A stretch of DNA of 64,000 nucleotides from Pseudomonas sp. KU43P (GTDB lineage Bacteria; Pseudomonadota; Gammaproteobacteria; Pseudomonadales; Pseudomonadaceae), in assembly GCF_033095865.1 (NCBI RefSeq), contig NZ_AP019365.1:2329501-2393500 (forward strand), read 5' to 3'. The notes beneath the pieces are model-generated. The model made no database searches. It was not told the origin of the DNA and saw only the letters and a program-made list of their open reading frames with translations. This document shows, in pieces, positions 8,413 through 18,400 of the stretch. The position numbers and the translations under genes were made by a program. Each line of letters opens with the position of its first letter. Position 1 is the first letter of the stretch.

Positions 8413-8811
8413 TTACTTGAGGCTGGCGAGGAAGCAGGTCACCGCCTGGCGTTCGGTAGCGTCGTGCAGGCCGGCATACGGCATGTAAGTGCCTGGCACG
8501 GCGGCCTGTGGTTGCTCGATGAAGGCGCTGATGCCTTGAGCGGTCCAGGCGGCCTGGCGCGACTTCATGGCTTGCGAATAGTTGGCGCCCGCCACGGTCC
8601 CTGGGGTACGGCCAAGCACATCGTGCAGGTTGGGGCCCATCATGGTCGGCCCGTTCTTTTGGGAGGAATGGCACGCCGCGCAATCACGGGCGAAAACTTG
8701 TTCGCCTTGCTGGGCCTGCGGGGCTGCGCATTCTTCAGCCAGTGCCAGGGGGCTGGCCAGAGCGGCGAGCAGGAATGGGGCGGCGAATTTGCGGAGGATG
8801 ACGGTCGACAT
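8413..8811 (-). CDS. Small periplasmic class I cytochrome c
   Basis: Single-heme cytochrome of 132 residues with a signal peptide (about residues 1-25), the heme-binding CAACH at 44-48 and a probable axial methionine M110 in GTYMPYAGL. MGPNLHDVLGRTPGTV is typical of the mitochondrial/c2-like class I fold, which shuttles electrons in the periplasm. It is monocistronic, bounded downstream by a terminator. The partner enzyme is not encoded next to it. Confidence 0.9.
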   Translation of the reverse strand: MSTVILRKFAAPFLLAALASPLALAEECAAPQAQQGEQVFARDCAACHSSQKNGPTMMGPNLHDVLGRTPGTVAGANYSQAMKSRQAAWTAQGISAFIEQPQAAVPGTYMPYAGLHDATERQAVTCFLASLK

Positions 8812-8924
8812 CAGTACGGTTCCAGGGTTGTTTCTTGTTGGTATTGAGTTTGATTGTGCGCCAGCTTGGCGCAGTAGGTTTTGCTGTGCCTGCCAGGCCG
8901 TTTGCCGGGGGTGCCAGGTCGGTT

Positions 8925-9020
8925 TGTGGGAGCCGGCTTGCCGGCGATCAGGCCAGAGCAGGCAACCGCTTGCCTTGAGCAGGCTGTTCGGGACCTATCG
9001 CCGGCAGCCCGCTCCCGCAG
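8925..9020. repeat. Inverted REP pair (BIME-like)
   Basis: GTGGGAGCCGGCTTGCCGGC near 8926-8945 and a diverged inverted partner ATCGCCGGCAGCCCGCTCCC near 8998-9017, about 50 bases apart, between two minus-strand genes. It matches the other paired REPs in the window. Confidence 0.8.
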
Positions 9021-9037
9021 GGGGCGCAGGCGACCAC

Positions 9038-9952
9038 TCAGTTGGCGTGGCGCTTGCGGTATTCCCCCGGCGTCATGCCGAAGCGGGCCTTGAACGCGGT
9101 GCTGAAATAGCTCGAATCGGAGAAACCCCAGGCATAGCCGAGCGACGAGACCTTCTGGTCCATGGCCGGGTTGCGCAGGCTTTCGGCGCAGAAGTCGAGG
9201 CGGCGGTTACGGATGTACTGGGCGATCACCAGTTCATGCTTGGCAAAGATGCGGTACAGGCTGCGCATGGAAATACCCACTTCGCGGGCAATGAACTCGG
9301 GGCTCAGGCCTTCGCAGGTGATGTTCTGGTCGATCAGGGCCATGGCCTTGCGGAACATGCGCTCGTGGCTGCCGGGTATCGAATCCTGGCTGATGGCCGG
9401 GCGCAACAGGGCGATCAGCGCGTCGAGCACCGCCAGGCTTTCGTTGTTAGCCATGTGCTGGGTGCGGCCGGCTTCGAGCATCATCTGCCGGGCCATGCTG
9501 GCCAGCGGCGTCTGCGCCTCGATGCGTTTGGCGCAGGCCACGCCGACGCCGCGGGTGCCGCTCTGCACCTGGGCGCGCGGCAGGATCAGCGACAGTTGCC
9601 GCGAGCGCTGGTGAAAGTGCATGTCCAGCGGGGTGCTGGCGTCGATCAGGGTGAGGTCGCCGGCCTGCAGCTCGATGCATGCCTGCTGGTGCTCGATGCG
9701 CGACGTGCCGGCCAGTTGCAGCACGGCGTAGTAGTTGTCGGCACCACTGGCGCGGATTTCTCGCTGGCCGCGGAACAGGTTTACCTGGGTCATGTCGACG
9801 ATGCTCATGGAGATCTGGCCTACCTGGCATTTTTCCAGCTGGCCGACGAAGCCGGGGTCGAGCTTGCGACCGTTGAAGTGGCCGCAGGCTTCATTCACCT
9901 GGCTGAGCCAGGCCTGGAAGTGGTCGTCGGAAACACGGCTTGCAGGGGTCAT
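9038..9952 (-). CDS. AraC-family transcriptional regulator (FeaR-like architecture)
   Basis: A 304-residue regulator. The N-terminal ~180 residues resemble the AraC_binding_2 sensor domain (MSIVDMTQVNLFRGQREIRA, LQLAGTSRIEHQQ), and the C-terminal ~100 residues form the two helix-turn-helix AraC domain (GISMRSLYRIFAKHELVIAQYIRNR; GFSDSSYFSTAFKARFGMTPGEYRK). FeaR-type proteins activate catabolic genes for amines or aromatics. No clear target operon lies next to it; the cytochrome c gene is 226 bases downstream. The effector is unknown. Confidence 0.88.
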   Translation of the reverse strand: MTPASRVSDDHFQAWLSQVNEACGHFNGRKLDPGFVGQLEKCQVGQISMSIVDMTQVNLFRGQREIRASGADNYYAVLQLAGTSRIEHQQACIELQAGDLTLIDASTPLDMHFHQRSRQLSLILPRAQVQSGTRGVGVACAKRIEAQTPLASMARQMMLEAGRTQHMANNESLAVLDALIALLRPAISQDSIPGSHERMFRKAMALIDQNITCEGLSPEFIAREVGISMRSLYRIFAKHELVIAQYIRNRRLDFCAESLRNPAMDQKVSSLGYAWGFSDSSYFSTAFKARFGMTPGEYRKRHAN

Positions 9953-10248
9953 GGATGCCTCGCACGGTATGACGTGGAACGGCTCGCTTGGGCGAACTCT
10001 TGGAATTTGGGTTATGCATTACTATTCACTTGAAAATTCAAGCAAAAATCGAGCCTGAATATAAGTATCGCTGACTGAAATAATTGATAACTTGTTGAAT
10101 ACAAAGGATTTAAATAAAAAACAGGAGCGTGCACGGAATGCGGAAAGGGATGAAAAATTCAACGACGCTGCCCGCAGTTGTAGCATTTTGAAACGTTAGT
10201 GTTTCCCTTGAGGGCGGGGAGCGGCCTATTTGCCGCGCCGTGCTGGCT
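9953..10248. other. AT-rich gene-free stretch
   Basis: About 296 bases between the AraC gene start and the end of the response regulator gene. Bases 10015-10135 are much more AT-rich than the surroundings and probably hold the araC-type promoter. A 5-bp GCGGC/GCCGC hairpin at 10221-10236 may end the response regulator transcript. A 17-codon ORF at 10138 has little support. No histidine kinase remnant is visible in either strand. Confidence 0.5.
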
Positions 10249-10923
10249 TCATCGCTCTTCCAGGACGTACCCGACACCTCGGCGCGTGTGGATGAGCCTG
10301 GCGTCGAAAGGCTCGTCAATCTTCGCTCGCAGCCTGCGAATCGAGACCTCGACGACGTTGGTGTCGCAGTCGAAGTTCATGTCCCAGACTTGGGCGATGA
10401 TCTGCGTGCGGCTCAACACCACGCCTGCATGGCGCATCAGGTAATGCAGCAAGGCGAACTCCTTGGTCGTCAGGTCGATGCGCTGGCCGTCCCTGAAGGC
10501 TCGGTGGCGGCCCTGGTCGAGTTCCAGGTCGGCGACCCGGATGATCTCCACGGATGCGCTGTGATCGGACCTGCGCATGAGCGCGCGCACCCGGGCCAGC
10601 AACTCCGGGAACTCGAACGGCTTGATCAGGTAGTCATCGGCACCGTGCTCCAAGCCCCTGACCTTGTCGGCCAGACGGCTGCGCGCCGTGAGGATCAGGA
10701 TGCGAGCAGGGCAAGCGTGTCGCTTCAACCGTTCGAGCACTTGCCAGCCATCCATCTCGGGCAGGTTGATGTCGAGGACGATGACCTCGTACTCATGTTG
10801 TTCGGCCAGGTACACACCATCTGACCCACTGTGAACGCAATCCACGACATAGCCGCATTCTGTAAGACCTTGGCGCACATAGGCCGCGGTTTTTACTTCA
10901 TCTTCGATTACCAGAATCCGCAT
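10249..10923 (-). CDS. czcR: CzcR-like heavy-metal response regulator, orphan (no adjacent kinase)
   Basis: OmpR-family response regulator of 224 residues with receiver domain (IEDEVKT at 7-13, phospho-acceptor D51 in VLDINLPEMDGW, K in YLIKPFEFPELLARVRALMRR) and C-terminal winged helix (LTTKEFALLHYLMRHAG, NVVEVSIRRLRAKID, RGVGYVLEER). It is very close to Pseudomonas CzcR as I remember that sequence. CzcR normally pairs with the sensor CzcS in an overlapping gene downstream, but nothing kinase-like follows here. It lies downstream of an OprD porin gene that adjoins czcCBA, and CzcR activating czcCBA while repressing oprD is established in P. aeruginosa. It probably receives phosphate from a CzcS encoded elsewhere. 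Confidence 0.87.
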   Translation of the reverse strand: MRILVIEDEVKTAAYVRQGLTECGYVVDCVHSGSDGVYLAEQHEYEVIVLDINLPEMDGWQVLERLKRHACPARILILTARSRLADKVRGLEHGADDYLIKPFEFPELLARVRALMRRSDHSASVEIIRVADLELDQGRHRAFRDGQRIDLTTKEFALLHYLMRHAGVVLSRTQIIAQVWDMNFDCDTNVVEVSIRRLRAKIDEPFDARLIHTRRGVGYVLEER

Positions 10924-11075
10924 TGGGGTATTGTCTCGATATCACGGGGCAATGAGCCGCGCACGCGCAGGTGTATTGTTGAAATGAGGAAATCAAAAAG
11001 CTTTGGCGGAAGCTTGAATAACGTATTTGTAATGCGCGGGTAATGGGTTTGATAGTTTGGGGTTTATTCTTGGCG

Positions 11076-11100
11076 CAAAAAAAAGCGCCCAGAGGGCGCC
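11076..11100 (-). terminator. Strong rho-independent terminator after the OprD porin gene
   Basis: On the minus strand a GCGCCC-TCT-GGGCGC stem is followed by eight T residues. It lies about 70 bases past the porin stop and insulates the porin transcript from the response regulator gene. Confidence 0.88.
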
Positions 11101-11170
11101 AAAATATCCACCTTATAACCAAAGGAGCACAGGAGGTGAATGCGTGAATTTAGTAGTTCGAAAAGGGTTG

Positions 11171-12514
11171 TCAACGTATCGAAAGTGGATATTCGACGAT
11201 CAAGCGAACTTCATCGAGGTCCGATTCGAATGCCGTGGCTCGGGTAGTTGCCTGGCGCACCCGGAATGACAGGTCTTTCGCCGCGCCGGTCTGCACGGTG
11301 TACTTCACTTCGACATCTCGCTCCCAACGTTTCTGATCGGTTAGCGGATTGCCGTTCTCGTCGGTGCGCATGTAGATCGGGTTGGCGTTCGAGTAGTCGG
11401 CGTCGGAACCCCTGGCATAGCGGGTCATGAACGACAAGCCGGGGATGCCGTAGTGGGTCATGTTCAAGTCGTAACGCAGCATCCAGGAACGTTCGTTCGG
11501 CGAGTTGAAGTCGCTGTACTGGATCGAGTTGTCGAGGAAGATCGAGTCCGACTGACGCAGGTAGTCGAAATCGTCGTCGCCGGTGTTGCGCTGGTGCGAC
11601 AGTGCCAGGGTGTGCGCCCCGTACTGCACGCCCAGCTTGGCACTCCAGATGTCGTTGTCGAACTCGCCCAGGCGCTGCTTGCCCTCATCGACGGCCTTGT
11701 AGAGGTTGAAGCCGCCGATCAGCGCCAGTTCGTCGCTCAGCGGATAGGCCATGCTGGTACCCGCATAGTACTGATTCCAGGCGTCTTTCAACTGGCTGGC
11801 GTACAGGCTCACGGTGAAGTTGTCGTTGACCTGATAGTCACCGCCGCCGTAACCGATCCAGGGCGAGTTGACCGGCCCGGCATAGAAGGTCTCGAAGTTG
11901 TCGTCGAGGTTGCTGGAGACCGGCTGGCTCATGGCGTGTAGCCGGCCACCCTGCAAGGTGAGGCCCTGGACGCTGGTGTTCTCGACCGTCACGCCGCGAA
12001 AGCTTTCGGGCAGCAGTCGCGAATCGCCCGAGGCAACGACCGGGTTTGCCGGGAAGACGTCACCCACCCTCACGATGGTATCGAACAAGCGCACCTTGGC
12101 GGCGGCACCGATCTTGGTGTATTCGTCGCGTGCTTCGCCGTCGCTGGCGACGGGCAACACGTCGAATGAGCTGCGCCCGCCGTTGCGTCCCTCGCCGGTG
12201 TCGAGCTTGATGCCGATCATGGCGAAGGCATCCACACCTACGCCGACCGTGCCCTGGGTGAAGCCGGAGTTGAACGTGCTGATGATGGCCTGGGCCCAGG
12301 CTTCGGAATAACCGTTGCTGTTGCCTTTGCCACTGTTATAGGTGGGGGCGGAACTGTCTCGGTTGTCGCGATTGAAATAGAAGTTGCGATTGAGCACAGT
12401 GAAGCGGCTGCCTTCAATGAACCCTTGCGGTTTGTCTTCGGCGTGGGCCGAAATAACGAAACTGCCGGAAAATGCAAAAACTGCAGCCAAACAAAGGGTT
12501 GCCTGAGTGCTCAT
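11171..12514 (-). CDS. OprD-family outer-membrane porin
   Basis: Substrate-specific 18-strand outer-membrane channel of 447 residues. The start at 12514 follows an AAGGAG site and yields a signal peptide ending near SAHAEDK; a 34-residue upstream extension is rejected. OprD marks include GFIEGSRFTVLNRNFYFNRD after the signal peptide, NSGFTQGTVGVGVDAFAMIGIKLDTG, and PGLSFMTRYARGSDADYSNA near the C-terminus. Family members take up amino acids, small carboxylates or other acids; the substrate here is unknown. It is divergent from czcCBA and upstream of the czcR-like gene, an arrangement that suggests metal-responsive control. Confidence 0.9.
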   Translation of the reverse strand: MSTQATLCLAAVFAFSGSFVISAHAEDKPQGFIEGSRFTVLNRNFYFNRDNRDSSAPTYNSGKGNSNGYSEAWAQAIISTFNSGFTQGTVGVGVDAFAMIGIKLDTGEGRNGGRSSFDVLPVASDGEARDEYTKIGAAAKVRLFDTIVRVGDVFPANPVVASGDSRLLPESFRGVTVENTSVQGLTLQGGRLHAMSQPVSSNLDDNFETFYAGPVNSPWIGYGGGDYQVNDNFTVSLYASQLKDAWNQYYAGTSMAYPLSDELALIGGFNLYKAVDEGKQRLGEFDNDIWSAKLGVQYGAHTLALSHQRNTGDDDFDYLRQSDSIFLDNSIQYSDFNSPNERSWMLRYDLNMTHYGIPGLSFMTRYARGSDADYSNANPIYMRTDENGNPLTDQKRWERDVEVKYTVQTGAAKDLSFRVRQATTRATAFESDLDEVRLIVEYPLSIR

Positions 12515-12650
12515 TCGATGCTCCTTCGAGTCCTGGCGGCTTTTATTATGTGATGTCGATGCGGGGGGCGTAGTTATCGATCCCCGGCAGCGCCTCTGGC
12601 TGAGCGCCCGGCGCATAGTTGCAGGTCGAAGATAACGGGAGGGTGATCGG

Positions 12651-12670
12651 ATAATGACAATTTCGTCATC
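12651..12670. promoter_or_regulatory. CopR/CusR-like response regulator box 1
   Basis: AATGACAA-TT-TCGTCATC is an imperfect palindrome. It matches the E. coli CusR box half-sites (ATGACAA/TTGTCAT) and the P. aeruginosa CopR pattern CTGACA-N5-GTAAT with two mismatches. It lies in the 345-base region between the divergent porin and czcC genes. Binding by a CzcR/CopR-type regulator is inferred. Confidence 0.5.
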
Positions 12671-12725
12671 GATCGGCCGCGGGGCGATGCAGTGAGTTCA
12701 GCTACTCCAGCCACTTCACGGGTTT

Positions 12726-12741
12726 CTAACGAGATTGTAAT
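12726..12741 (+). promoter_or_regulatory. CopR-like response regulator box 2
   Basis: CTAACG-AGATT-GTAAT aligns with CTGACA-N5-GTAAT, with four of six and five of five matches. It is about 120 bases upstream of the czcC start and could serve the efflux operon. The rest of the 12515-12859 gap holds no ORF that I can support. Confidence 0.4.
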
Positions 12742-12859
12742 TTTCGCGCCACCGCGCTGATAGCTACCGCTGATTAGAGTGCCAGCACTTTTTCCAGTGG
12801 GGCTTGGCAGTGGTTGCGACGTGCTCGCCAAGCGTGATCGAAGTTTGCGCACGAGGACC

Positions 12860-14131
12860 GTGAAAGTGCCCGGGTATCACCGCAATGTCTTTTCAAAATG
12901 CGCTGCCTGGAAGGTCGCCGCCTTGTGTGCGGCCATCTGCGGGTTGATGGCGCCGGCAGCCTTTGCCCAGGGCATCAGCTTGCCCCAGGCGCTGTCGACG
13001 GCAATGTCTGCCAACCCCGACCTGGCGGCTGCCAGGCAGGAGATCGGCATCGCGCAAGGTGCGCGCGCGCAGGCTGGGGTCATTCCCAACCCCGAAATTT
13101 CCTATGAGATGGAAGACACCGACCGCGACAACAGCACGACCACCGTGACGCTCAGCCAGCCCTTGGAGCTTGGCGGCAAGCGCAGCGCCCGAATCGAGGT
13201 CGCCACCTTCGGCCAGTCCGTGGCGCAGCTGGAGCTTGACCGGCGTGTGAACGCCCTGCGTGCCGATGTCGTGCAGGCGTTCTACGCGGCCCTGCGCGCC
13301 CAGACTGGCCTGGACCTGGCCAGCCAATCCCTCGAATTGACCGAGCGCGGCCTGCGCATCGTCGAGGGCCGCGTGCGCGCGGGTAAATCCTCGCCGGTGG
13401 AGGCTACCCGTGCCCAGGTGCAGCTGGCCGAAGCCCAGTTGCAGATGCGCCGTGGCGAAACCGAGAAAACCACCGCCTACCAGCACCTGGCCCAGGTTAC
13501 GGGAAGCCCGGTCACCGTGTTCGACCGCCTGGATTCGCCGAGCCTGTCCCCCGGTAAGCCGCCGGCGACTGACGCGCTGCTGTCCAGGCTCGAGCAGACC
13601 GCAGAGATGCGCCAGGCGGTGGCGCAGATCGATCAGAGCGATGCCGCGTTGGGTTCGGAAAAAGCCCAACGTATCCCCAACCTCACGGTGAGTGTGGGTA
13701 GCCAGTACGACCGCTCCGTGCGCGAGCGAGTCAATGTCGTGGGCCTCTCCATGCCCCTGCCTCTGTTCGACCGTAACCAGGGCAACATCCTGTCCGCTTC
13801 GCGCCGTGCCGATCAGGCACGCGACCTGCGCAACGCGGTGGAGCTGCGGCTGCGCAGCGAAACCCAGACCGCGCTGAACCAGTGGTCCACCGCCATGCAG
13901 GAAGTCGAGTCCTACGACAAGACCATTCTGCCGTCGGCTCAACGGGCCGTGGACACCGCGACCCGCGGCTTTGAGATGGGCAAGTTCGGCTTCATCGAGG
14001 TGCTCGATGCCCAGCGCACCTTGATCGTTGCGCGGGGCCAGTACCTCGAGTCGCTGGCAGCGGCGACCAATGCGCGCGCGCAGCTGGAGCGGGTGTACGG
14101 CGACCTGGGCACAGCTGTCGACGTGCGCTGA
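12860..14131 (+). CDS. czcC: CzcC-type outer-membrane factor (TolC family)
   Basis: Outer-membrane channel of the heavy-metal RND efflux system, 423 residues from a GTG start. No in-frame ATG gives a sensible N-terminus. The GTG at 12860 follows GAGG and gives a leader MKVPGYHRNVFSKC with a hydrophobic stretch and an AAFAQ cleavage site; the ATG at 12779 would add unlikely residues. It has two outer-membrane efflux repeats (LPQALSTAMSANPDLAAARQEI; TAEMRQAVAQIDQSDAALGSEKA) and NLTVSVGSQYDR. It is the first gene of czcCBA, 68 bases before czcB. Confidence 0.87.
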   Translation: MKVPGYHRNVFSKCAAWKVAALCAAICGLMAPAAFAQGISLPQALSTAMSANPDLAAARQEIGIAQGARAQAGVIPNPEISYEMEDTDRDNSTTTVTLSQPLELGGKRSARIEVATFGQSVAQLELDRRVNALRADVVQAFYAALRAQTGLDLASQSLELTERGLRIVEGRVRAGKSSPVEATRAQVQLAEAQLQMRRGETEKTTAYQHLAQVTGSPVTVFDRLDSPSLSPGKPPATDALLSRLEQTAEMRQAVAQIDQSDAALGSEKAQRIPNLTVSVGSQYDRSVRERVNVVGLSMPLPLFDRNQGNILSASRRADQARDLRNAVELRLRSETQTALNQWSTAMQEVESYDKTILPSAQRAVDTATRGFEMGKFGFIEVLDAQRTLIVARGQYLESLAAATNARAQLERVYGDLGTAVDVR

Positions 14132-14199
14132 GCGGCCCAGACACATTCTTCGGCACGCGGCATTGAACACGCCGCGGTCAACGATCAGCAGGAGCAGCA

Positions 14200-15447
14200 A
14201 TGGATAACAAACGCAGGATCGCCCTGGCGGTAGTCGCAGTGGCAGCCCTCGGCTTTGGCAGCCTCGCCTGGAACGCCGGTTCCGAGCAGGCATCCGGTCA
14301 TGCCGAGCACGGTGCAGACGATGACCACGGGCATGACAAGCAAGCCGCATCAGCCACCAGAGGGGAAGGCGATGAGAACCATGGTGAGCAAGGCCACGCA
14401 GAAGAGGGCCATGGCGAGGAGGGCAAGCTGACCCTCAGCGCCGAACAGATCAAGGCCGCCGGTGTCGTGCTGGCAACGGCAGCAGCGCGCGAGCTTGGCA
14501 CCGTCGTGACCTTCCCAGGCGAGATCCGTTTCGACGAGGACCGTACCGCCCACGTGGTCCCTCGGGTCCCCGGCGTCGTCGAAAGCGTTCATGCCAACCT
14601 CGGCGAAGCGGTGAAGAAGGGGCAGATCCTTGCCGTGATCGCCAGCCAGCAGATCTCTGACCTGCGCAGTGAGCAACAAGCCGCCCAGCGCCGCGTGGAG
14701 CTGGCGCGGGTGACCTTCGAGCGTGAGAAGCAGCTGTGGCAGGACAAGATCTCTGCCGAGCAGGACTACCTCCAGGCGCGCCAAGCGCTGCAGGAGGCCG
14801 AGATCGCCCTGGCCAACGCCAGGCAGAAGGTTGGCGCGATCGGGGCGTCGGTCAACGCCGTTGGCGGTAACCGCTACGAGCTGCGCGCTCCCTTCGACGC
14901 GGTGATCGTGGAAAAGCACCTGACTGTCGGCGAGGTGGTCAGCGAGGCGACCAACGCGTTCATTCTTTCTGACCTCAACCAGGTATGGGCGACCTTCGCG
15001 GTGCCACCGGCCGACCTGGGCAAGGTGGTGACCGGCCGGGCGGTGAAGGTGTCGTCCCCCGACATGAATGCCGAGGTCGACGGCAAGGTCGGCTACGTCG
15101 GCAGCCTGCTCGGTGAGCAGAACCGTGCGGCGACCGTCCGCGTCACCCTGACCAACCCCAATGGCGCCTGGCGCCCGGGCTTGTTCGTGAACATCGCGGT
15201 CACCTCACGCAGCGATCGGGTTGCCGTGGCCGTCCCGGAGGCCGCTGTGCAGACCGTCGAGGAGCAGCCTTCGGTGTTCGTGCGCACCGCCGAGGGCTTC
15301 GATACCCGGCCGGTAAAGCTTGGCCGCCGTGACGGTGGCTATGTGGAGGTGACCGATGGCGTGAAGTCCGGTGACCGGGTGGCAGCCAGCGGCAGCTTCA
15401 CGCTCAAGTCCGAGCTGGGCAAGGCCACGGCCGAGCACAGTCACTGA
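14200..15447 (+). CDS. czcB: CzcB-type periplasmic adaptor with His-rich N-terminus
   Basis: Membrane-fusion adaptor of 415 residues that links the CzcA pump to CzcC. After an N-terminal anchor (ALAVVAVAALGFGSLAW), residues about 28-75 are rich in His, Asp and Glu (HAEHGADDDHGHDK; HGEQGHAEEGHGEEG), a likely metal-binding segment as in known CzcB proteins. The barrel-sandwich halves surround a coiled coil (QISDLRSEQQAAQRRVELARV), then come the beta-barrel and membrane-proximal domains. An AGGAGCAGCA site precedes the ATG. The neighbouring genes fix its assignment to divalent cation (zinc, cadmium, cobalt) efflux. Confidence 0.92.
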   Translation: MDNKRRIALAVVAVAALGFGSLAWNAGSEQASGHAEHGADDDHGHDKQAASATRGEGDENHGEQGHAEEGHGEEGKLTLSAEQIKAAGVVLATAAARELGTVVTFPGEIRFDEDRTAHVVPRVPGVVESVHANLGEAVKKGQILAVIASQQISDLRSEQQAAQRRVELARVTFEREKQLWQDKISAEQDYLQARQALQEAEIALANARQKVGAIGASVNAVGGNRYELRAPFDAVIVEKHLTVGEVVSEATNAFILSDLNQVWATFAVPPADLGKVVTGRAVKVSSPDMNAEVDGKVGYVGSLLGEQNRAATVRVTLTNPNGAWRPGLFVNIAVTSRSDRVAVAVPEAAVQTVEEQPSVFVRTAEGFDTRPVKLGRRDGGYVEVTDGVKSGDRVAASGSFTLKSELGKATAEHSH

Positions 15448-15471
15448 TGCGCACCGACAGGATGATTTGCC

Positions 15472-18400
15472 ATGTTTGAACGTCTCATCAGATTTGCCAT
15501 CGAGCAGCGCATCGTGGTCATGATCGCCGTGCTGATCATGGCCGGCATCGGCATCTACAGCTACCAGAAGCTGCCGATCGACGCGGTACCCGATATCACC
15601 AACGTGCAGGTCCAGATCAACGCGGCCGCCCCGGGCTATACGCCGCTGGAAACCGAGCAGCGGATCACCTTCGCGGTCGAAACGGCCATGGCCGGCCTGC
15701 CGGGCCTCAAGCAAACCCGTTCGCTGTCTCGCGCCGGCCTTTCGCAGGTCACCGTGATCTTCGAGGACGGCACTGACATCTTCTTTGCCCGCCAACTGGT
15801 CAACGAGCGGCTTCAGGTTGCCAAGGCGCAGCTGCCAGAGGGTGTGGAGGCGGTCATGGGGCCCATCTCCACCGGGCTTGGCGAGATCTTCCTGTGGACG
15901 GTCGAGGCTGAAGACGGCGCAGTCAAGGAGGACGGCACGCCCTACACGCCCACCGACCTGCGGGTGATCCAGGACTGGATCATCAAGCCGCAGTTGCGCA
16001 ACGTCCCCGGTGTGGCCGAGATCAACACCATCGGTGGCTATGCCAAGCAGTATCACATCGCACCTGACCTCAAGCGCCTGGCGACCTACAAGCTGACCCT
16101 CAATGACCTGGTCGCGGCCCTGGAAAGCAACAATGCCAACGTCGGCGCCGGCTACGTGGAGCGCAGTGGCGAGCAGTTGCTGATCCGCGCGCCTGGCCAG
16201 CTGGGCAGTGTCGAAGATATCGCCAACATCGTGATCACCAGCGTCGCTGGGGCGCCGATTCGCATCAGCCATGTCGCCGAAGTCAGCATCGGTAAAGAGC
16301 TGCGCTCCGGCGCCGCTACCGAGAATGGCCGTGAGGTGGTGCTGGGGACCGTGTTCATGCTGATCGGCGAGAACAGCCGGAGCGTGTCCCAGGCGGTCGC
16401 TGCCAAGCTTGAGGAAATCAACCGCACGCTGCCCAAGGGGGTAGTCGCGATCACGGTCTACGACCGGACCCATCTGGTCGAAAAAGCCATTGCGACGGTC
16501 AAGAAGAACCTCATCGAAGGGGCGATCCTGGTCATCGCCATCCTGTTCCTGTTCCTGGGCAACATCCGTGCGGCGCTGATCACCGCGATGGTGATCCCGC
16601 TGTCCATGCTGTTCACGTTTACCGGCATGTTCCACAACAAGGTCAGTGCCAACTTGATGAGCCTGGGGGCGCTGGACTTCGGCATCATCGTCGACGGCGC
16701 CGTGGTGATCGTGGAGAACGCGATCCGCCGACTGGCCCAGGCGCAGCACAAGCACGGGCGCTTGCTCACCCGGGCCGAGCGTTTCCACGAGGTCTTCGCC
16801 GCAGCGCGTGAAGCGCGTCGGCCACTGATCTTTGGCCAGTTGATCATCATGGTGGTGTACCTGCCGATCTTCGCCCTCACCGGGGTCGAGGGCAAGATGT
16901 TCCACCCCATGGCCTTCACCGTGGTGATGGCGCTGCTGGGCGCGATGATCCTCTCCGTCACTTTCGTCCCGGCGGCGATCGCCATGTTCGTCACGGGCAA
17001 GGTCAAGGAAGAAGAGGGCGTGGTCATGCGCCACGCGCGCCAGCGCTACCAGCCTGTCCTGCAATGGGTGCTGGAACACCGCAACCTCGCCTTCTCGGCG
17101 GCGGTCACCGTGGTGGTGCTCAGCGGTGTGCTCGCCAGCCGCATGGGCAGCGAGTTCATTCCGAGCCTGAGCGAGGGCGACTTCGCCCTGCAGGCCTTGC
17201 GGGTTCCCGGCACCAGCCTGACCCAGTCGGTGGACATGCAGCAGCGCCTGGAAAAGGCGGTGATGGAAAAGGTGCCGGAGGTGGAGCGCGTGTTCGCCCG
17301 TACCGGTACTGCGGAAATCGCCTCCGACCCGATGCCACCGAACATTTCCGACGCTTACATCATGCTCAAGCCCAAGGCGCAGTGGCCGGACCCGGACAGA
17401 TCGCGTGACGAACTGATCGAAGAGGTGCAGAAGGCCGCCGCCAGCGTGCCTGGGAGCAACTACGAGTTGTCTCAGCCGATCCAGCTGCGCTTCAACGAAC
17501 TGATTTCCGGTGTACGCAGCGACGTCGCGGTCAAGGTCTACGGCGACGACATGGACGTGCTGAACCGTACCGCCGCGAAGATCGCCACGGCATTGCAGGG
17601 TGTCCAGGGGGCGTCCGAGGTGAAGGTCGAGCAGACCACGGGCCTGCCTGTTCTGACCATCAACATCGACCGTGAAAAAGCCGCGCGCTACGGCCTGAAC
17701 ATTGGCGCCGTACAAGATGCCGTGGCGATCGCGGTGGGTGGTCGCCAGGCCGGCACGCTGTATGAAGGCGACCGTCGCTTCGACATGGTGGTGCGCCTGT
17801 CCGAGACCCTGCGCACCGACGTCGCCGGGCTGTCGGGCCTGCTGATCCCGGTGCCCGCGAACCCGGCGCTCGGGGCCGAGCAGATCGGCTTCATTCCCTT
17901 GTCCCAGGTGGCCCGCCTGGACCTGGAGCTGGGCCCCAACCAGATCAGCCGCGAGAACGGCAAGCGCGTGGTGGTGGTCAGTGCCAACGTGCGCGGCCGT
18001 GACCTGGGTTCGTTCGTCGACGAGGCGAGCCAGGCCCTGGCCACCCGCGTACAGGTTCCTGCCGGTTACTGGACCACCTGGGGCGGCCAGTTCGAGCAGC
18101 TGCAATCGGCCGCCGAACGCCTGCAGATCGTCGTGCCGGTGGCCTTGCTGCTGGTCATGACCTTGTTGTTCTTGATGTTCAACAACCTCAAGGACGGCCT
18201 GCTGGTCTTCACCGGGATTCCGTTCGCGCTGACCGGTGGTGTCGTGGCGCTGTGGCTTCGCGACATCCCGCTGTCGATCTCGGCAGGCGTTGGCTTCATT
18301 GCGCTGTCCGGGGTGGCGGTACTCAACGGCCTGGTGATGATTGCCTTCATCCGTTTGCTGCGCGAGGAAGGGCGCACCCTCAGGCAGGCGGTGGACGAGG

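Noticed and set aside
10138..10191. 17-codon ORF (MRKGMKNSTTLPAVVAF) upstream of nothing on plus
   Set aside because: A purine-rich CAGGAG is present, but the spacing is long, the peptide is tiny and no coding gene follows; chance is likely.
10110..10248. Possible czcS kinase remnant after the response regulator
   Set aside because: Reading the minus strand in all frames past the stop gives no transmembrane or kinase-like sequence.
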